A stretch of DNA of 64,000 bases from assembly GCA_019359315.1 (NCBI GenBank), contig JAHHHO010000020.1:24277-88276 (forward strand), given 5' to 3'. The notes beneath the pieces were generated by a model that was given only the letters and a program-made list of their open reading frames with translations, was not told where the DNA came from and ran no database searches. The translations under genes were made by a program, and so were the position numbers. This DNA is from Myxacorys californica WJT36-NPBG1 (GTDB taxonomy: Bacteria > Cyanobacteriota > Cyanobacteriia > Leptolyngbyales > Leptolyngbyaceae). Below, piece by piece: positions 1 through 8,550 of the stretch (positions are counted from its first letter, which is position 1; every line of letters begins with the position of its first letter).

Positions 1-5
1 CAGAG

Positions 6-1127
6 ATGACTCTCATTGAGCGCATTGCACTCAAGGATAAAAGCAGCGTGACCGACAATCAACTTCTTTTGGCTCAGCAGAATCGTTCTGCTTTGGAGCG
101 CTGTAATCTACAATTACGGCGGATAGCTGTTGTTAGAGCATTACCAGGACTAGGAGATTTTTTGTGTGCGATCCCTGCTCTTAGGGCATTGCGAAAGGCG
201 TTTCCTCAGGCCTACATTGCCCTGATTGGGCTACCCGTAGCGCGGAGTTGGGCAGAGCGGTTTGAAGCATATATTGATGAGTTTGTCGAGCTTCCAGGGT
301 ATCCCGGACTGCCAGAGCAAGAGGTAGATGCTGAACGGCTAGAGAAATTTTTAGCAGAGATGCGCTCCGGCAGAGCGTTGCAAGGCGAATCACAACCGTT
401 CGATTTAGCCCTCCAAATGCATGGAAGCGGTGTGATCACAAATTCACTCACTTTGGAGTTAGGAGCCGCACAATCCGCCGGATTTTACTTAATGGGGCAC
501 TTGTGTCCTGATCCAGCGTTCTTTTTGCCTTACGAAGAATCTGAGTCAGAAATTCGCCGATATTTGCGCCTTCTCGAATTCTTAGGCATTCCTGCTTCAG
601 ACGAGAGGCTTGAGTTTCCACTCAAGCCCTGCGATCGCGCGGCGCTCACCGAGATCGAAGCAAAGTACGAGTTGCGCGACAACTATGTCTGTATCCACGC
701 AGGCGCGAGTGTGCCGTCTCGATGCTGGCAGGGATCGCAGTTTGCGGCAGTGGGGGATGCCATCGCACAACTGGGATATTCAGTAGTGTTAACGGGATCA
801 GCGGCGGAGCGAGAATTAGCGAGTGCGATCGCTCAAACAATGCAAGCTCCAGCATTGAATTTAGCCGGACAAACAAGTTTAGGCGCGTTAGCCGCACTGC
901 TGAGTCAGGCAAAACTGCTGATTTGCAACGATACGGGTGTTTCTCATTTAGGAGCCGCTGTTAGCGTTCCTAGCGTCGTGATCTTTAGTGCGTCTGATCC
1001 CCGGCGCTGGGCACCACTCGATCAAACGCGGCATCGATCGCTGTCGCAGCCGTCCGGCGTGAGTGTGGCATGCGTGTTAGAGCAAGTTCGCGATCTGCTA
1101 CATCAGGAGTCGATTTATGTTGCATGA
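6..1127 (+). CDS. Glycosyltransferase family 9 (heptosyltransferase-like)
   Basis: A 373-residue GT9 protein of the ADP-heptose:LPS heptosyltransferase type. After an N-terminal extension of about 38 residues, the Rossmann-like start reads RRIAVVRALPGLGDFLCAIP (GDxLxxxP motif). The C-terminal donor-binding part has the family signature CNDTGVSHLGAAVSVPSVVI near residues 303-322. It probably transfers a heptose-type sugar to a surface glycan from the cytoplasmic face. The next gene overlaps its last 11 bases, so the two are probably translated together. The start lies only 6 bases into the window, so the upstream context is missing. The link to heptose is supported by the GmhA-like domain encoded further down the cluster. 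Confidence 0.88.
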   Translation: MTLIERIALKDKSSVTDNQLLLAQQNRSALERCNLQLRRIAVVRALPGLGDFLCAIPALRALRKAFPQAYIALIGLPVARSWAERFEAYIDEFVELPGYPGLPEQEVDAERLEKFLAEMRSGRALQGESQPFDLALQMHGSGVITNSLTLELGAAQSAGFYLMGHLCPDPAFFLPYEESESEIRRYLRLLEFLGIPASDERLEFPLKPCDRAALTEIEAKYELRDNYVCIHAGASVPSRCWQGSQFAAVGDAIAQLGYSVVLTGSAAERELASAIAQTMQAPALNLAGQTSLGALAALLSQAKLLICNDTGVSHLGAAVSVPSVVIFSASDPRRWAPLDQTRHRSLSQPSGVSVACVLEQVRDLLHQESIYVA

Positions 1128-1608
1128 AGAGTGGACGACCGTACAAAGAATTCTGGTGATTCAAGCAGGGGCAAGGGGTGACGTAGCAGAACCAGGCGCT
1201 GCGATCTGGAGCTTGGTAGAGCCAATCGCGCGGCTACAGCAAGCTGCTCCCCAAGCAAACATTGTGCTACTCTGCGCGCCTACAGCAAGTCAGACAGCGT
1301 TGGCTTTACCGGATGTTGCGGAAATTCTCATTCATCCTGCGGCGTCAGAGCAGGAGTTATCTGATTCGACTAAAGCGTTGGACTTAGTAGATGTGCTGCG
1401 ATCAGAGAATTTTGATGTTGCCATTGTTTTTTCTGATGGTCAAACGTCTCCTCATCCATTCGCCTATGTGTGTTACCTCGCAGGAATTCCGATCCGGATT
1501 GGGCAGTCGCAAGAGTTTGGAGGAGGAGTCTTAACCGATTGGGTGAAGCAAAGAGATGCGGCTGATCATCCTATTGAATTGCTCAATGCAATTGGAATAG
1601 GAGCATGA
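1117..1608 (+). CDS. GT9-like half protein (N-terminal domain only)
   Basis: A 163-residue protein that resembles the N-terminal half of a GT9 enzyme: RILVIQAGARGDVAEPGAAI at the start, then alternating beta/alpha segments. It has no C-terminal donor-binding half and no DTG motif. It overlaps the preceding GT9 gene by 11 bases and its stop overlaps the start of the next gene in an ATGA. A lone N-terminal domain would not be expected to be active by itself. It could be a partner of the preceding enzyme or a decayed paralogue with its reading frame kept. Confidence 0.65.
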   Translation: MLHEEWTTVQRILVIQAGARGDVAEPGAAIWSLVEPIARLQQAAPQANIVLLCAPTASQTALALPDVAEILIHPAASEQELSDSTKALDLVDVLRSENFDVAIVFSDGQTSPHPFAYVCYLAGIPIRIGQSQEFGGGVLTDWVKQRDAADHPIELLNAIGIGA

Positions 1609-2849
1609 GTAAGGAGGTGGCATCGGTAGAATTTAAGCGAGTTGCAAAAGCAGTGACGCAACGCGTGCAGGAATTGTTGGGTGTGCAAGCATTTGTCATT
1701 GATGATCCGGCGATTCTGACCTGCTCTGATCGTGAGTGTGCCGATGTACCCTCGTATCATTCTGCCTTGCGAATTCCTTTTCACGTGGATCAGCAATCGG
1801 GAGAAATCGTCATTCCCAATTTGGTCACATCCGAGTTAATTTCGCCTCGTCTAGCACGGGTGTTAGTGGAGCTAGTAATTAGTCAAGCAACTGCGATCGC
1901 ACGATTGCCCAATCAGCATGACCTCAAAAACAAATTTATTCATGATTTGTTGAGAAGCTCCTGTCAGGAAGAAACGGAAGTTCTGCGAGAGGCGCAGATT
2001 TTAGGACTCGACTTTTCGCGTCCGCGAGCCGTGATTCTGATCGATGCTGCCGATTATCTTCTACCCTCTCCCTCCGATACTCCACAAACATTGGATTTTC
2101 AGGCTCAACAGCGTGTTCAATTCATTATCGGTAGCATTGTAAATTTCTTTCACCTACCGAGCGATACCATTTGTGCTTACATTGGAGGTAGTGAAATAGC
2201 CGTCTTGAAAGCAAGTAGCACTCAGGATTTAGAGGCGTGGACAGACCAGAAAGATTTGACCGGAAACCCATCTTGGGCAAACCTTGCGGCTCTGAAGCGG
2301 GCTAGTTCGGCGCTGTTAGAGCGGCTCCGCTCTGACACAAGTGCTAATTTGAGTGTTGGCATCGGGCGATATCATCCCGGTATTCGGGGATTGGCGCGAT
2401 CGTATCAGGATGCGCGGGCGGCGTTATCACTAGGGCATCATTTCTCGGGCCAAAATCAGGTTTATTGTTTAGATGATTTGGGCGTTGCTGCCTTTGTTGG
2501 AATTGCAGACGAAGCGACAAAAATTGATTTAGCAAAACATCTTTTAAGTCCCTTAGATCAAGATCCTGAATTGATCGACACGCTACGCATCTTTTTCGAT
2601 GAAAACTGTTATCCATCTTCTACCGCCAGTCGGCTTTCAATCCATCGCAATACCCTAAGTTATCGACTTGATAAAATTACATCCCTCACAGGGCTGAATC
2701 CTCGCCAATTTGATGCTGCAATTCAAATTCGCTTGGCCTTGTTGCTGCGATCACTCTCGCCTGATTATGACTCATTGGGCAAATGCACAAACCTAGAATC
2801 CATAAAATCGCGACATGTTAGGCAAATGCCCAATGCAATTTGCAGCTAA
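1605..2849 (+). CDS. PucR/CdaR-family transcriptional regulator
   Basis: A 414-residue regulator. The C-terminus (about 320-385) is a PucR-type helix-turn-helix: LIDTLRIFFDENCYPSSTAS followed by LSIHRNTLSYRLDKI, the usual 'one wing, RNTLxYRL' signature. The N-terminal part resembles sugar-diacid regulators, with a GGDEF-like middle. Its start codon overlaps the stop of the preceding gene (ATGA), so it belongs to the glycosylation operon. It may control the downstream glycosyltransferase genes, which start after a 150-base gap. The effector cannot be told from sequence. Confidence 0.75.
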   Translation: MSKEVASVEFKRVAKAVTQRVQELLGVQAFVIDDPAILTCSDRECADVPSYHSALRIPFHVDQQSGEIVIPNLVTSELISPRLARVLVELVISQATAIARLPNQHDLKNKFIHDLLRSSCQEETEVLREAQILGLDFSRPRAVILIDAADYLLPSPSDTPQTLDFQAQQRVQFIIGSIVNFFHLPSDTICAYIGGSEIAVLKASSTQDLEAWTDQKDLTGNPSWANLAALKRASSALLERLRSDTSANLSVGIGRYHPGIRGLARSYQDARAALSLGHHFSGQNQVYCLDDLGVAAFVGIADEATKIDLAKHLLSPLDQDPELIDTLRIFFDENCYPSSTASRLSIHRNTLSYRLDKITSLTGLNPRQFDAAIQIRLALLLRSLSPDYDSLGKCTNLESIKSRHVRQMPNAICS

Positions 2850-2927
2850 ATTTTGCACGATAAATATAGATCAAACTTACTTATTAACGCACTTGATTTG
2901 AGACGATTTATTTCTCTGCAATGGAGG

Positions 2928-2953
2928 AAGTTCTCAATAGAGAAAGTTCTCAA
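2928..2953. promoter_or_regulatory. Direct repeat AAGTTCTCAA x2 upstream of a glycosyltransferase
   Basis: Two exact copies of AAGTTCTCAA, at 2928-2937 and 2944-2953, are spaced 16 bases apart in the 150-base gap before the next gene. Position and spacing fit a regulator binding site, possibly for the PucR-type protein encoded just upstream. This is inference from arrangement only. Confidence 0.3.
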
Positions 2954-2999
2954 CCTTCAATTAGTTGTGCAAACTCGCTACTATAGGAACTCTTAATTC

Positions 3000-3986
3000 A
3001 TGAAGCCCCTGAGGATTCTGACTTGGCATGTTCATGGGAGTTATCTCTACTATTTGGTGCAGTCGCCCCATCAGTTTTTCTTACCCGTTAAGCCTGGTTA
3101 TCCTGAAGGCTATGGTGGGAAATTGGGCGGCTTTGCTTGGGGCGATAATGTGCATAATGTGTCTGCTGAAGACGTTCAAAATTTGGAGTTTGACTGCATT
3201 CTATTTCAGTCGCAGAAGAACTATCTCACGGATCAATACGAGATTCTTTCAGAGCAGCAGCGTCAGTTACCACGCATCTATTTAGAACACGATCCGCCTC
3301 GCGATCGCCCGACCGACACAGATCACATTGTTAATGATCCCAACGTTCTATTAGTCCATGTGACTCACTTTAATCAATTGATGTGGAATAGTGGACAAAC
3401 GCCAACCCGTGTAATCGAGCATGGTGTGATTGTTCCAGAGCAGGTTCATTATTCGGGCGATCTAGATCGCGGTGTTGTTGTGGTAAACGGGCTAAAATCT
3501 CGTGGGCGGCGACTAGGAGCGGATGTGTTTGAGCAGGTGCGATCGCACGTTCCGTTAGATTTAGTTGGAATGCAGTCGGAAACGCTGAATGGATTAGGTG
3601 AGATCTCACACGAAGCGTTACCTCAATTTATGGTGCAGTATCGATTCTTTTTCAATCCAATTCGCTATACCAGTTTAGGACTCGCCATTTGTGAAGCGAT
3701 GATGCTCGGAATGCCAATTGTGGGATTGGCGACAACAGAATTAGCAACAGTGATTGAAAATGGAGTGTCAGGCTACGTCGATACGAATGTCGATCGCTTA
3801 ATTGAAGCAATGCGATCGCTAATCAACAATCCGAAAGAAGCGGCGCATCTCAGTCAGGGCGCTCGTCGCACTGCTCAAGAACGGTTTCATATCGAGCGTT
3901 TTACCCGCGATTGGAATGCGGCGTTTGCCTGCGTTACGGATACGCCGAGTCCTTATTCTACCGCTCTCGTAGGAGGCAAGATCTGA
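3000..3986 (+). CDS. Glycosyltransferase family 4
   Basis: A 328-residue GT-B fold protein. The GT4 donor-site region is visible near 225-240 as SLGLAICEAMMLGMPIVGLA (the ExxxxGxP-like EAMMLGMP), followed by VIENGVSGYVDT. The N-terminal half, starting MKPLRILTWHVHGSYLYYL, is typical of bacterial glycosyltransferases of the WcaK/RfaB kind. The acceptor and donor are unknown. The stop overlaps the start of the next gene (TGATG), so the two are translationally coupled. Confidence 0.82.
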   Translation: MKPLRILTWHVHGSYLYYLVQSPHQFFLPVKPGYPEGYGGKLGGFAWGDNVHNVSAEDVQNLEFDCILFQSQKNYLTDQYEILSEQQRQLPRIYLEHDPPRDRPTDTDHIVNDPNVLLVHVTHFNQLMWNSGQTPTRVIEHGVIVPEQVHYSGDLDRGVVVVNGLKSRGRRLGADVFEQVRSHVPLDLVGMQSETLNGLGEISHEALPQFMVQYRFFFNPIRYTSLGLAICEAMMLGMPIVGLATTELATVIENGVSGYVDTNVDRLIEAMRSLINNPKEAAHLSQGARRTAQERFHIERFTRDWNAAFACVTDTPSPYSTALVGGKI

Positions 3987-5905
3987 TGAAACGCATTGCT
4001 CTCATTAGTGAACACGCATCACCCTTTGGCGTGCTTGGCGGCGTCGATAGCGGCGGACAAAATGTGTACGTGGGTCAAATTGCTAAGCATTTAGCCCAGC
4101 GAGGGTACGAAGTTGATATTTTTACACGCTGCGATCGCGCCCTGCTGCCAGAGGTGGCGCAGTGGATTGAAGGCGTTCGACTGATTCATGTTCCAGCAGG
4201 GCCCGCAACCGAAGTTCGCAAAGAAGATTTGTTGCCCTACATGGCAACCTTTACGAAGTACGTCCTTAAATTCTGTCAATCAGTTCACTATGATCTGATC
4301 CATGCAAATTTTTGGATGTCGGGATTGGTTGCTGCTGAGATTAAGCGTAAATTAAACATTCCTTTTGTCATTACCTTTCATGCGTTAGGGCGAGTCCGTC
4401 GATTTCATCAAGGAACTGCCGATGACTTTCCCGATGAGCGATTTGAGATTGAAGATCAACTCGTGCAAGCCGCCGATCGCATCATTGCCGAATGCCCACA
4501 GGATGAAGCGGATCTGATTCAGCTTTACAATGCTGATCCCCACAAAATTACGATTATTCCCTGCGGTTTCGATCCGACGGAGTTTTGGTGTCTTGACAAA
4601 GCCCTAGCTCGCGCGGCGTTGGGCATTCTGCCCGATGAACGAATTGTGCTGCAACTGGGTCGGATGGTTCCTCGCAAAGGGGTTGATACAGCGATCGGGG
4701 GGTTTGCTCAATTTTGTCAAACATCATCGACTCCAGCCCGATTAATCGTGGTTGGCGGCGAGGAACATGATGCTGATCCAAGAATTGCGAAAGAGGTCAA
4801 CCGATTAGCAGCAATCGCGGATCACCGTGGAATTCGCGATCGCGTTCAGTTTGTGGGACGAAAAGGGCGAGAAGTCCTCCGCTATTACTACAGCGCGGCA
4901 GATGTATTCATCACGACGCCTTGGTACGAGCCGTTTGGGATTACGCCCCTCGAAGCGATGGCGTGTGGAACGCCTGTGATCGGCTCGAACGTCGGTGGAA
5001 TCAAATTCTCAGTGGTGGATGGCGAAACCGGATATTTAGTGCCGCCCAATCAACCCGACGCGATCGCGCACCGTCTCACTCATCTCTACGATCATCCGAA
5101 CCTGTTAGCCACGTTAAGTCGTCAAGCCGTTACACGAGCAAAGGAGCATTTCACCTGGCAACGTGTAACGGATGCCATTGCAACGCTGTATCGATCTGTT
5201 TTAATTAGTAGCGCACCCACACAAGATGCCCTTACAGTGATTGATCAGGGATTCACCAAAGCTATAGACTCGTTGCACACCGCACAACACTCATTACAAT
5301 CTGAAATTATTGAAGCGGCAACGCTAGTGAAAGATTGTTTTGCTCAAGGCGGCAAGGTTTTAATCTGCGGCAATGGAGGCAGCGCGGCAGATGCTCAACA
5401 CTGCGCGGCTGAGTTTGTCGGGCGATTCAAGCTCGAAAATCGTCCGGGACTACCTGCGATCGCGCTCACCGCAGACAGCGCTATCCTCACGGCTTGGTCA
5501 AACGATGTCGGGTTCGACCAAGTGTTTGCCCGTCAAGTCGAAGCCTTAGCCCAACCGCCCGATGTGCTGATTGGAATTAGCACCAGCGGACGATCGAAGA
5601 ATTTGATTCGAGCCTTTGAGGTAGCGCGCGATCGCAACATTCGCTGTCTTGGCATCTTGGGCGGCGATGGCGGTACGGCGCGATCGCGCTGCGATCTGTC
5701 GATTGTTGTTCCGGCCACCGATGCCCAACACGTCCAGGAAGTGCAGATGGTTGTCATTCATCTGCTCTGTGAACTGGTCGAAGCATGGATCATGGCAGGA
5801 CAAACAGAATCCTTGACCCAAGAGCGTCAAGAGACGAAAGGACAGCGCTCAACTGGAAACCGCAGAACGCGGAAGCTTAAACTTCCGCTTACCGTGAATT
5901 ACTAA
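3986..5905 (+). CDS. Fusion: GT4 glycosyltransferase + GmhA-like phosphoheptose isomerase (SIS domain)
   Basis: A 639-residue two-domain protein. Residues about 1-410 form a GT4 enzyme starting MKRIALISEHASPFGVLGG, with the donor-site motif YEPFGITPLEAMACGTPVIG. Residues about 430-610 form a SIS-domain sedoheptulose-7-phosphate isomerase with CGNGGSAADAQH, GISTSGRS and the helix HVQEVQMVVIHLLCELVEAW carrying the zinc-site Gln/His pattern of GmhA. GmhA makes D-glycero-D-manno-heptose 7-phosphate, so fusion to a transferase argues that the cluster handles heptose. The ATG at 3986 is chosen because AGGAGG lies at 3971-3976; starts further upstream would sit inside the previous gene. The C-terminal tail of about 40 residues is basic and unassigned. 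Confidence 0.85.
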   Translation: MKRIALISEHASPFGVLGGVDSGGQNVYVGQIAKHLAQRGYEVDIFTRCDRALLPEVAQWIEGVRLIHVPAGPATEVRKEDLLPYMATFTKYVLKFCQSVHYDLIHANFWMSGLVAAEIKRKLNIPFVITFHALGRVRRFHQGTADDFPDERFEIEDQLVQAADRIIAECPQDEADLIQLYNADPHKITIIPCGFDPTEFWCLDKALARAALGILPDERIVLQLGRMVPRKGVDTAIGGFAQFCQTSSTPARLIVVGGEEHDADPRIAKEVNRLAAIADHRGIRDRVQFVGRKGREVLRYYYSAADVFITTPWYEPFGITPLEAMACGTPVIGSNVGGIKFSVVDGETGYLVPPNQPDAIAHRLTHLYDHPNLLATLSRQAVTRAKEHFTWQRVTDAIATLYRSVLISSAPTQDALTVIDQGFTKAIDSLHTAQHSLQSEIIEAATLVKDCFAQGGKVLICGNGGSAADAQHCAAEFVGRFKLENRPGLPAIALTADSAILTAWSNDVGFDQVFARQVEALAQPPDVLIGISTSGRSKNLIRAFEVARDRNIRCLGILGGDGGTARSRCDLSIVVPATDAQHVQEVQMVVIHLLCELVEAWIMAGQTESLTQERQETKGQRSTGNRRTRKLKLPLTVNY

Positions 5906-5917
5906 TAGGAGTGAGTT

Positions 5918-6643
5918 ATGACTGATTTAGCTGGAAAAGTTGCGCTGGTAACGGGGGGCGCTCAGGGCTTAGGGGAAGCCATTTGTCGGGCTTTGGCAGC
6001 CGCTGGAGTCATTGTTTTAGTGGCAGATATGCGCGAAGAACTAGCGGAAAAAGTTGCTTCAGAAATTGGGTCTGAAGGGGGTAAAGCGATCGCGCTTCGC
6101 TTAGATGTTAGAGATGAAGACCAAATTCTATCCAGTGTTGCACAAGCCATTGAACAATACGGTCATCTAGACATTCTCATTAACAATGCTGGAACTGACC
6201 TCACGGTTCCGATTGAAGAACTCGGCATTGATGACTGGGATCGTGTTTTATCGGTCAACTTACGTGCGCCGTTTATTCTTTCAAAAGCAGTCATTCCTCA
6301 CATGAAAGAACGACAAACCGGGCACATTGTGAATGTCGCTTCGACGGCTTCAAAACGGACGTGGGCGAATGCTAGCGCCTATCACGCCAGTAAATGGGGA
6401 CTGGTTGGATTTAGCCACGCTCTGCACGTCGAGGCGCGTCCTCACAAGGTTAAGGTAACAGCTGTGATTGCAGGCGGTATGCAAACGCCGTTTATTTTAG
6501 ATCGTTTTCCCGATACCCCGTTAGAGAAGCTTCAAGATCCTAAAAATGTTGCAGATACCATTCGCTACATTTTGACTCAGCCTCCCGAAACGGTAATTCC
6601 CGAAGTAATGGTGATTCCGATGCAAGAGTCATCTTGGCCTTAA
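5918..6643 (+). CDS. Short-chain dehydrogenase/reductase
   Basis: A 241-residue classical SDR. It has the dinucleotide motif TGGAQGLGE at residues 12-20, NNAG near 90, and the catalytic Ser then YHASK (Tyr/Lys) near 142-160. It begins 12 bases after the GT4-GmhA fusion, with AGGAG before the ATG, so it is the last gene of the glycosylation operon. It probably oxidises or reduces a sugar or sugar-nucleotide intermediate. The substrate is unknown. Confidence 0.85.
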   Translation: MTDLAGKVALVTGGAQGLGEAICRALAAAGVIVLVADMREELAEKVASEIGSEGGKAIALRLDVRDEDQILSSVAQAIEQYGHLDILINNAGTDLTVPIEELGIDDWDRVLSVNLRAPFILSKAVIPHMKERQTGHIVNVASTASKRTWANASAYHASKWGLVGFSHALHVEARPHKVKVTAVIAGGMQTPFILDRFPDTPLEKLQDPKNVADTIRYILTQPPETVIPEVMVIPMQESSWP

Positions 6644-6670
6644 TTCCATTTTGTCTTAATCACTGTGTTA

Positions 6671-6740
6671 GCAACAGATTTGATAACGGATGCAGCGGAT
6701 GAATTGAATCATCTGTTACATCTGCTACCAAATCCGTTGC
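6671..6740. repeat. Long imperfect inverted repeat (AACGGAT/GCGGATGA family)
   Basis: A 70-base hairpin with about 32-base arms and a 6-base loop follows the SDR gene. The arms carry AACGGATGCAGCGGATGA, related to the hairpins at 16122-16156 and 22065-22112. There is no T-tract, so it is a repeat rather than a classical terminator. Confidence 0.55.
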
Positions 6741-6773
6741 CAATTTGGTTATTACATTTGGTTATTACAGTGG

Positions 6774-6914
6774 GTGCAATCTTTGAACTTAGTTCCTTTC
6801 AAACTTCATCGCTTTGCGATCGAAATTAACTTGCCCTCACTGAAACTGCTGATCTTAATTGCTGTTGCGATACTGATGATGAGCCTGTTGATGCCGCTCG
6901 TTAGGCTCGATTAG
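6774..6914 (+). CDS. Possible 46-residue single-pass membrane peptide
   Basis: A short reading frame from a GTG codon ends in a hydrophobic stretch (LKLLILIAVAILMMSLLMPL) and an RLD tail. It lies in the gap between the SDR gene and the 89-residue protein. No ribosome-binding site is clear and no family is recognised. It may be real or chance. Confidence 0.25.
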   Translation: MQSLNLVPFKLHRFAIEINLPSLKLLILIAVAILMMSLLMPLVRLD

Positions 6915-6982
6915 TGCCAAACGCTATTCAGACGGAACCGCATCTCGCTATTCTAGAAGGGTGAACTGATAGACGAATCGAC

Positions 6983-7252
6983 ATGTTTCAAGTGATTAGC
7001 CGCGACGTTCGCCAAGAGTTTGAACGGTGGACTGACGCTCTCAATGCTGCAAAAGCACTAATCCCCAACTGCAAATGGTTTCAGGAAATTCGCATTGTTG
7101 AAGACCGGAATGTAGTTTGGGTGTACACGCGATCGCACAAATACCCGCAGTTTGTGGGAGCCGGAACCTACAATCGTTTAGCCCGCCGATTTGTGCTAGA
7201 GACGCTCGAAGAACCGACTGAAGCGCCTGAGCCTGAGGAACCTTCTAGTTAA
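6983..7252 (+). CDS. Conserved hypothetical protein (89 aa)
   Basis: A small acidic-tailed protein starting MFQVISRDVRQEFERWTDAL, with aromatic-rich WFQEIRIVEDRNVVWVYTRS and a proline/glutamate C-terminus. There is no signal peptide or membrane segment. I do not recognise a named family. Compact composition and clean spacing to the next gene suggest a real protein. Confidence 0.6.
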   Translation: MFQVISRDVRQEFERWTDALNAAKALIPNCKWFQEIRIVEDRNVVWVYTRSHKYPQFVGAGTYNRLARRFVLETLEEPTEAPEPEEPSS

Positions 7253-7283
7253 AATACGTAAGGATACATAAGTCAGGATTAGT

Positions 7284-7829
7284 ATGTTCAGTTGCCCAGT
7301 CGATCAAGGCGTTGTTCTAAAGCTGCTTCAGCCCCATCATAGCGAAGCGCTATTTGCAGTCATCGATCAAAATCGCCAGCATCTTCAAACGTGGATGCCT
7401 TGGGTTGATAATAGTCAATCTTCAGAGGATACGCGCAAGTTTATTGAATTATCCCTCCAGCTTTTAGCTGAGGCAAAGGGACTTGCGTGTGGAATTTGGT
7501 TTGACGATACTGTAATCGGCAGCATTGGCTTAACCATTGACAAAATGAATCGCTGGGGCGAAATTGGTTACTGGCTGTCGCCCAATCATCAGGGTAAGGG
7601 AGTGATGACGAAATCCTGTCGCTGCATGATGGCGTATGCATTTGAGGAGCTGAAGCTAAACCGTTTGGTGATTCAGGCGGCAGTCGAAAATCATCGAAGT
7701 CGCGCGATCGCAGAGCGGTTGGGTTTTGTGCAAGAGGGAATTGCACGACAATCGGTTTGGGCGCGCGATCGCTATCTCGATCTCGTTACCTACAGTCTGC
7801 TTGCTGAGGAGTGGAAACAGATGTCTTGA
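7284..7829 (+). CDS. GNAT acetyltransferase, RimJ/RimL type
   Basis: A 181-residue GNAT protein. The acetyl-CoA loop region reads GYWLSPNHQGKGVMTKSCR (Q/RxxGxG/A variant) and the C-terminal part has NRLVIQAAVENHRSRAIAER followed by LGFVQEG, typical of ribosomal-protein-serine/alanine N-acetyltransferases. The real target is unknown because this family is broad. Confidence 0.82.
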   Translation: MFSCPVDQGVVLKLLQPHHSEALFAVIDQNRQHLQTWMPWVDNSQSSEDTRKFIELSLQLLAEAKGLACGIWFDDTVIGSIGLTIDKMNRWGEIGYWLSPNHQGKGVMTKSCRCMMAYAFEELKLNRLVIQAAVENHRSRAIAERLGFVQEGIARQSVWARDRYLDLVTYSLLAEEWKQMS

Positions 7830-7840
7830 ATCCAAGCTGC

Positions 7841-8470
7841 TCAACGTCCCACTGCAAAGACGTGATCTGCTAGAAGATTCAACTCTGGAAACACAGAGGA
7901 GAGTAAGCGCTCTGTTCCTCGAAACTGCTGCCCCTGGTAAACGCCATTTATTAAATGATTAATCGTAATCACGGGTTGCTTTGGCGAACCAATATAGCGT
8001 TTACCACCAAGACCCAAATAATCAACAATCCAGTACTCCAAAATTCCTAGTGCTTCGTAATCCTCAACTTTTCGAGCATAATCATTTTGCCAGTTGGTGC
8101 TAACAACCTCAACAACCAGCTTGACGGAACTTCCCAGCGTAATGACAGGTTCATTCCTCCAGAGCGGTTCGTTGACTAAGGCCGATTGATCTAAAACCAC
8201 AACATCCGGTCGAAATGCTGAATTCTGGGCAAGAGATTTAATCAAGCACTTCATTGGGATGAACCAATTCAGGGTTGAGCGATCGATCGCGACATTCAGT
8301 TTACGGTTGATCAGTCCTGTGACTTGTTCATGAAGTCCCGTCGATTCCAAATCGATTAGCTCTCCATCAATCAACTCGTAGCGGTAACTCTGCTCCTCAG
8401 CAGAACCGCCGTCAAAATATTGGGCGACAAATGCCTCATAACTCAATGTTGTTGCATTAGCTGAAACCAT
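7841..8470 (-). CDS. Uma2 family (DUF820) putative endonuclease
   Basis: A Uma2/DUF820 protein with the PD-(D/E)xK-like core: SAFRPDVVVLDQ, then VKLVVEVVSTNWQNDY and ILEYWIVDYLG. These proteins are abundant in cyanobacteria and of unproven function. The start at 8470 (MVSANATTLSYEAF) is preferred over one 13 codons upstream because the longer version would begin inside a 13-base perfect inverted repeat (8489-8530). Confidence 0.78.
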   Translation of the reverse strand: MVSANATTLSYEAFVAQYFDGGSAEEQSYRYELIDGELIDLESTGLHEQVTGLINRKLNVAIDRSTLNWFIPMKCLIKSLAQNSAFRPDVVVLDQSALVNEPLWRNEPVITLGSSVKLVVEVVSTNWQNDYARKVEDYEALGILEYWIVDYLGLGGKRYIGSPKQPVITINHLINGVYQGQQFRGTERLLSSVFPELNLLADHVFAVGR

Positions 8471-8488
8471 AATGAAGCCTGTTGGTAG

Positions 8489-8530
8489 GAGAGTGAACAC
8501 AGTCTTCATTCTCCACTTGTGTTCACTCTC
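8489..8530. repeat. Perfect 13-base inverted repeat between metH and the Uma2 gene
   Basis: GAGAGTGAACACA at 8489-8501 pairs with TGTGTTCACTCTC at 8518-8530 around a 16-base loop. It lies between the metH stop and the Uma2 start on the minus strand. It could be an attenuating hairpin after metH or an operator for the Uma2 gene; no T-tract follows. Confidence 0.55.
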
Positions 8531-8550
8531 TCATTTTAGTGAAGGTTAAC

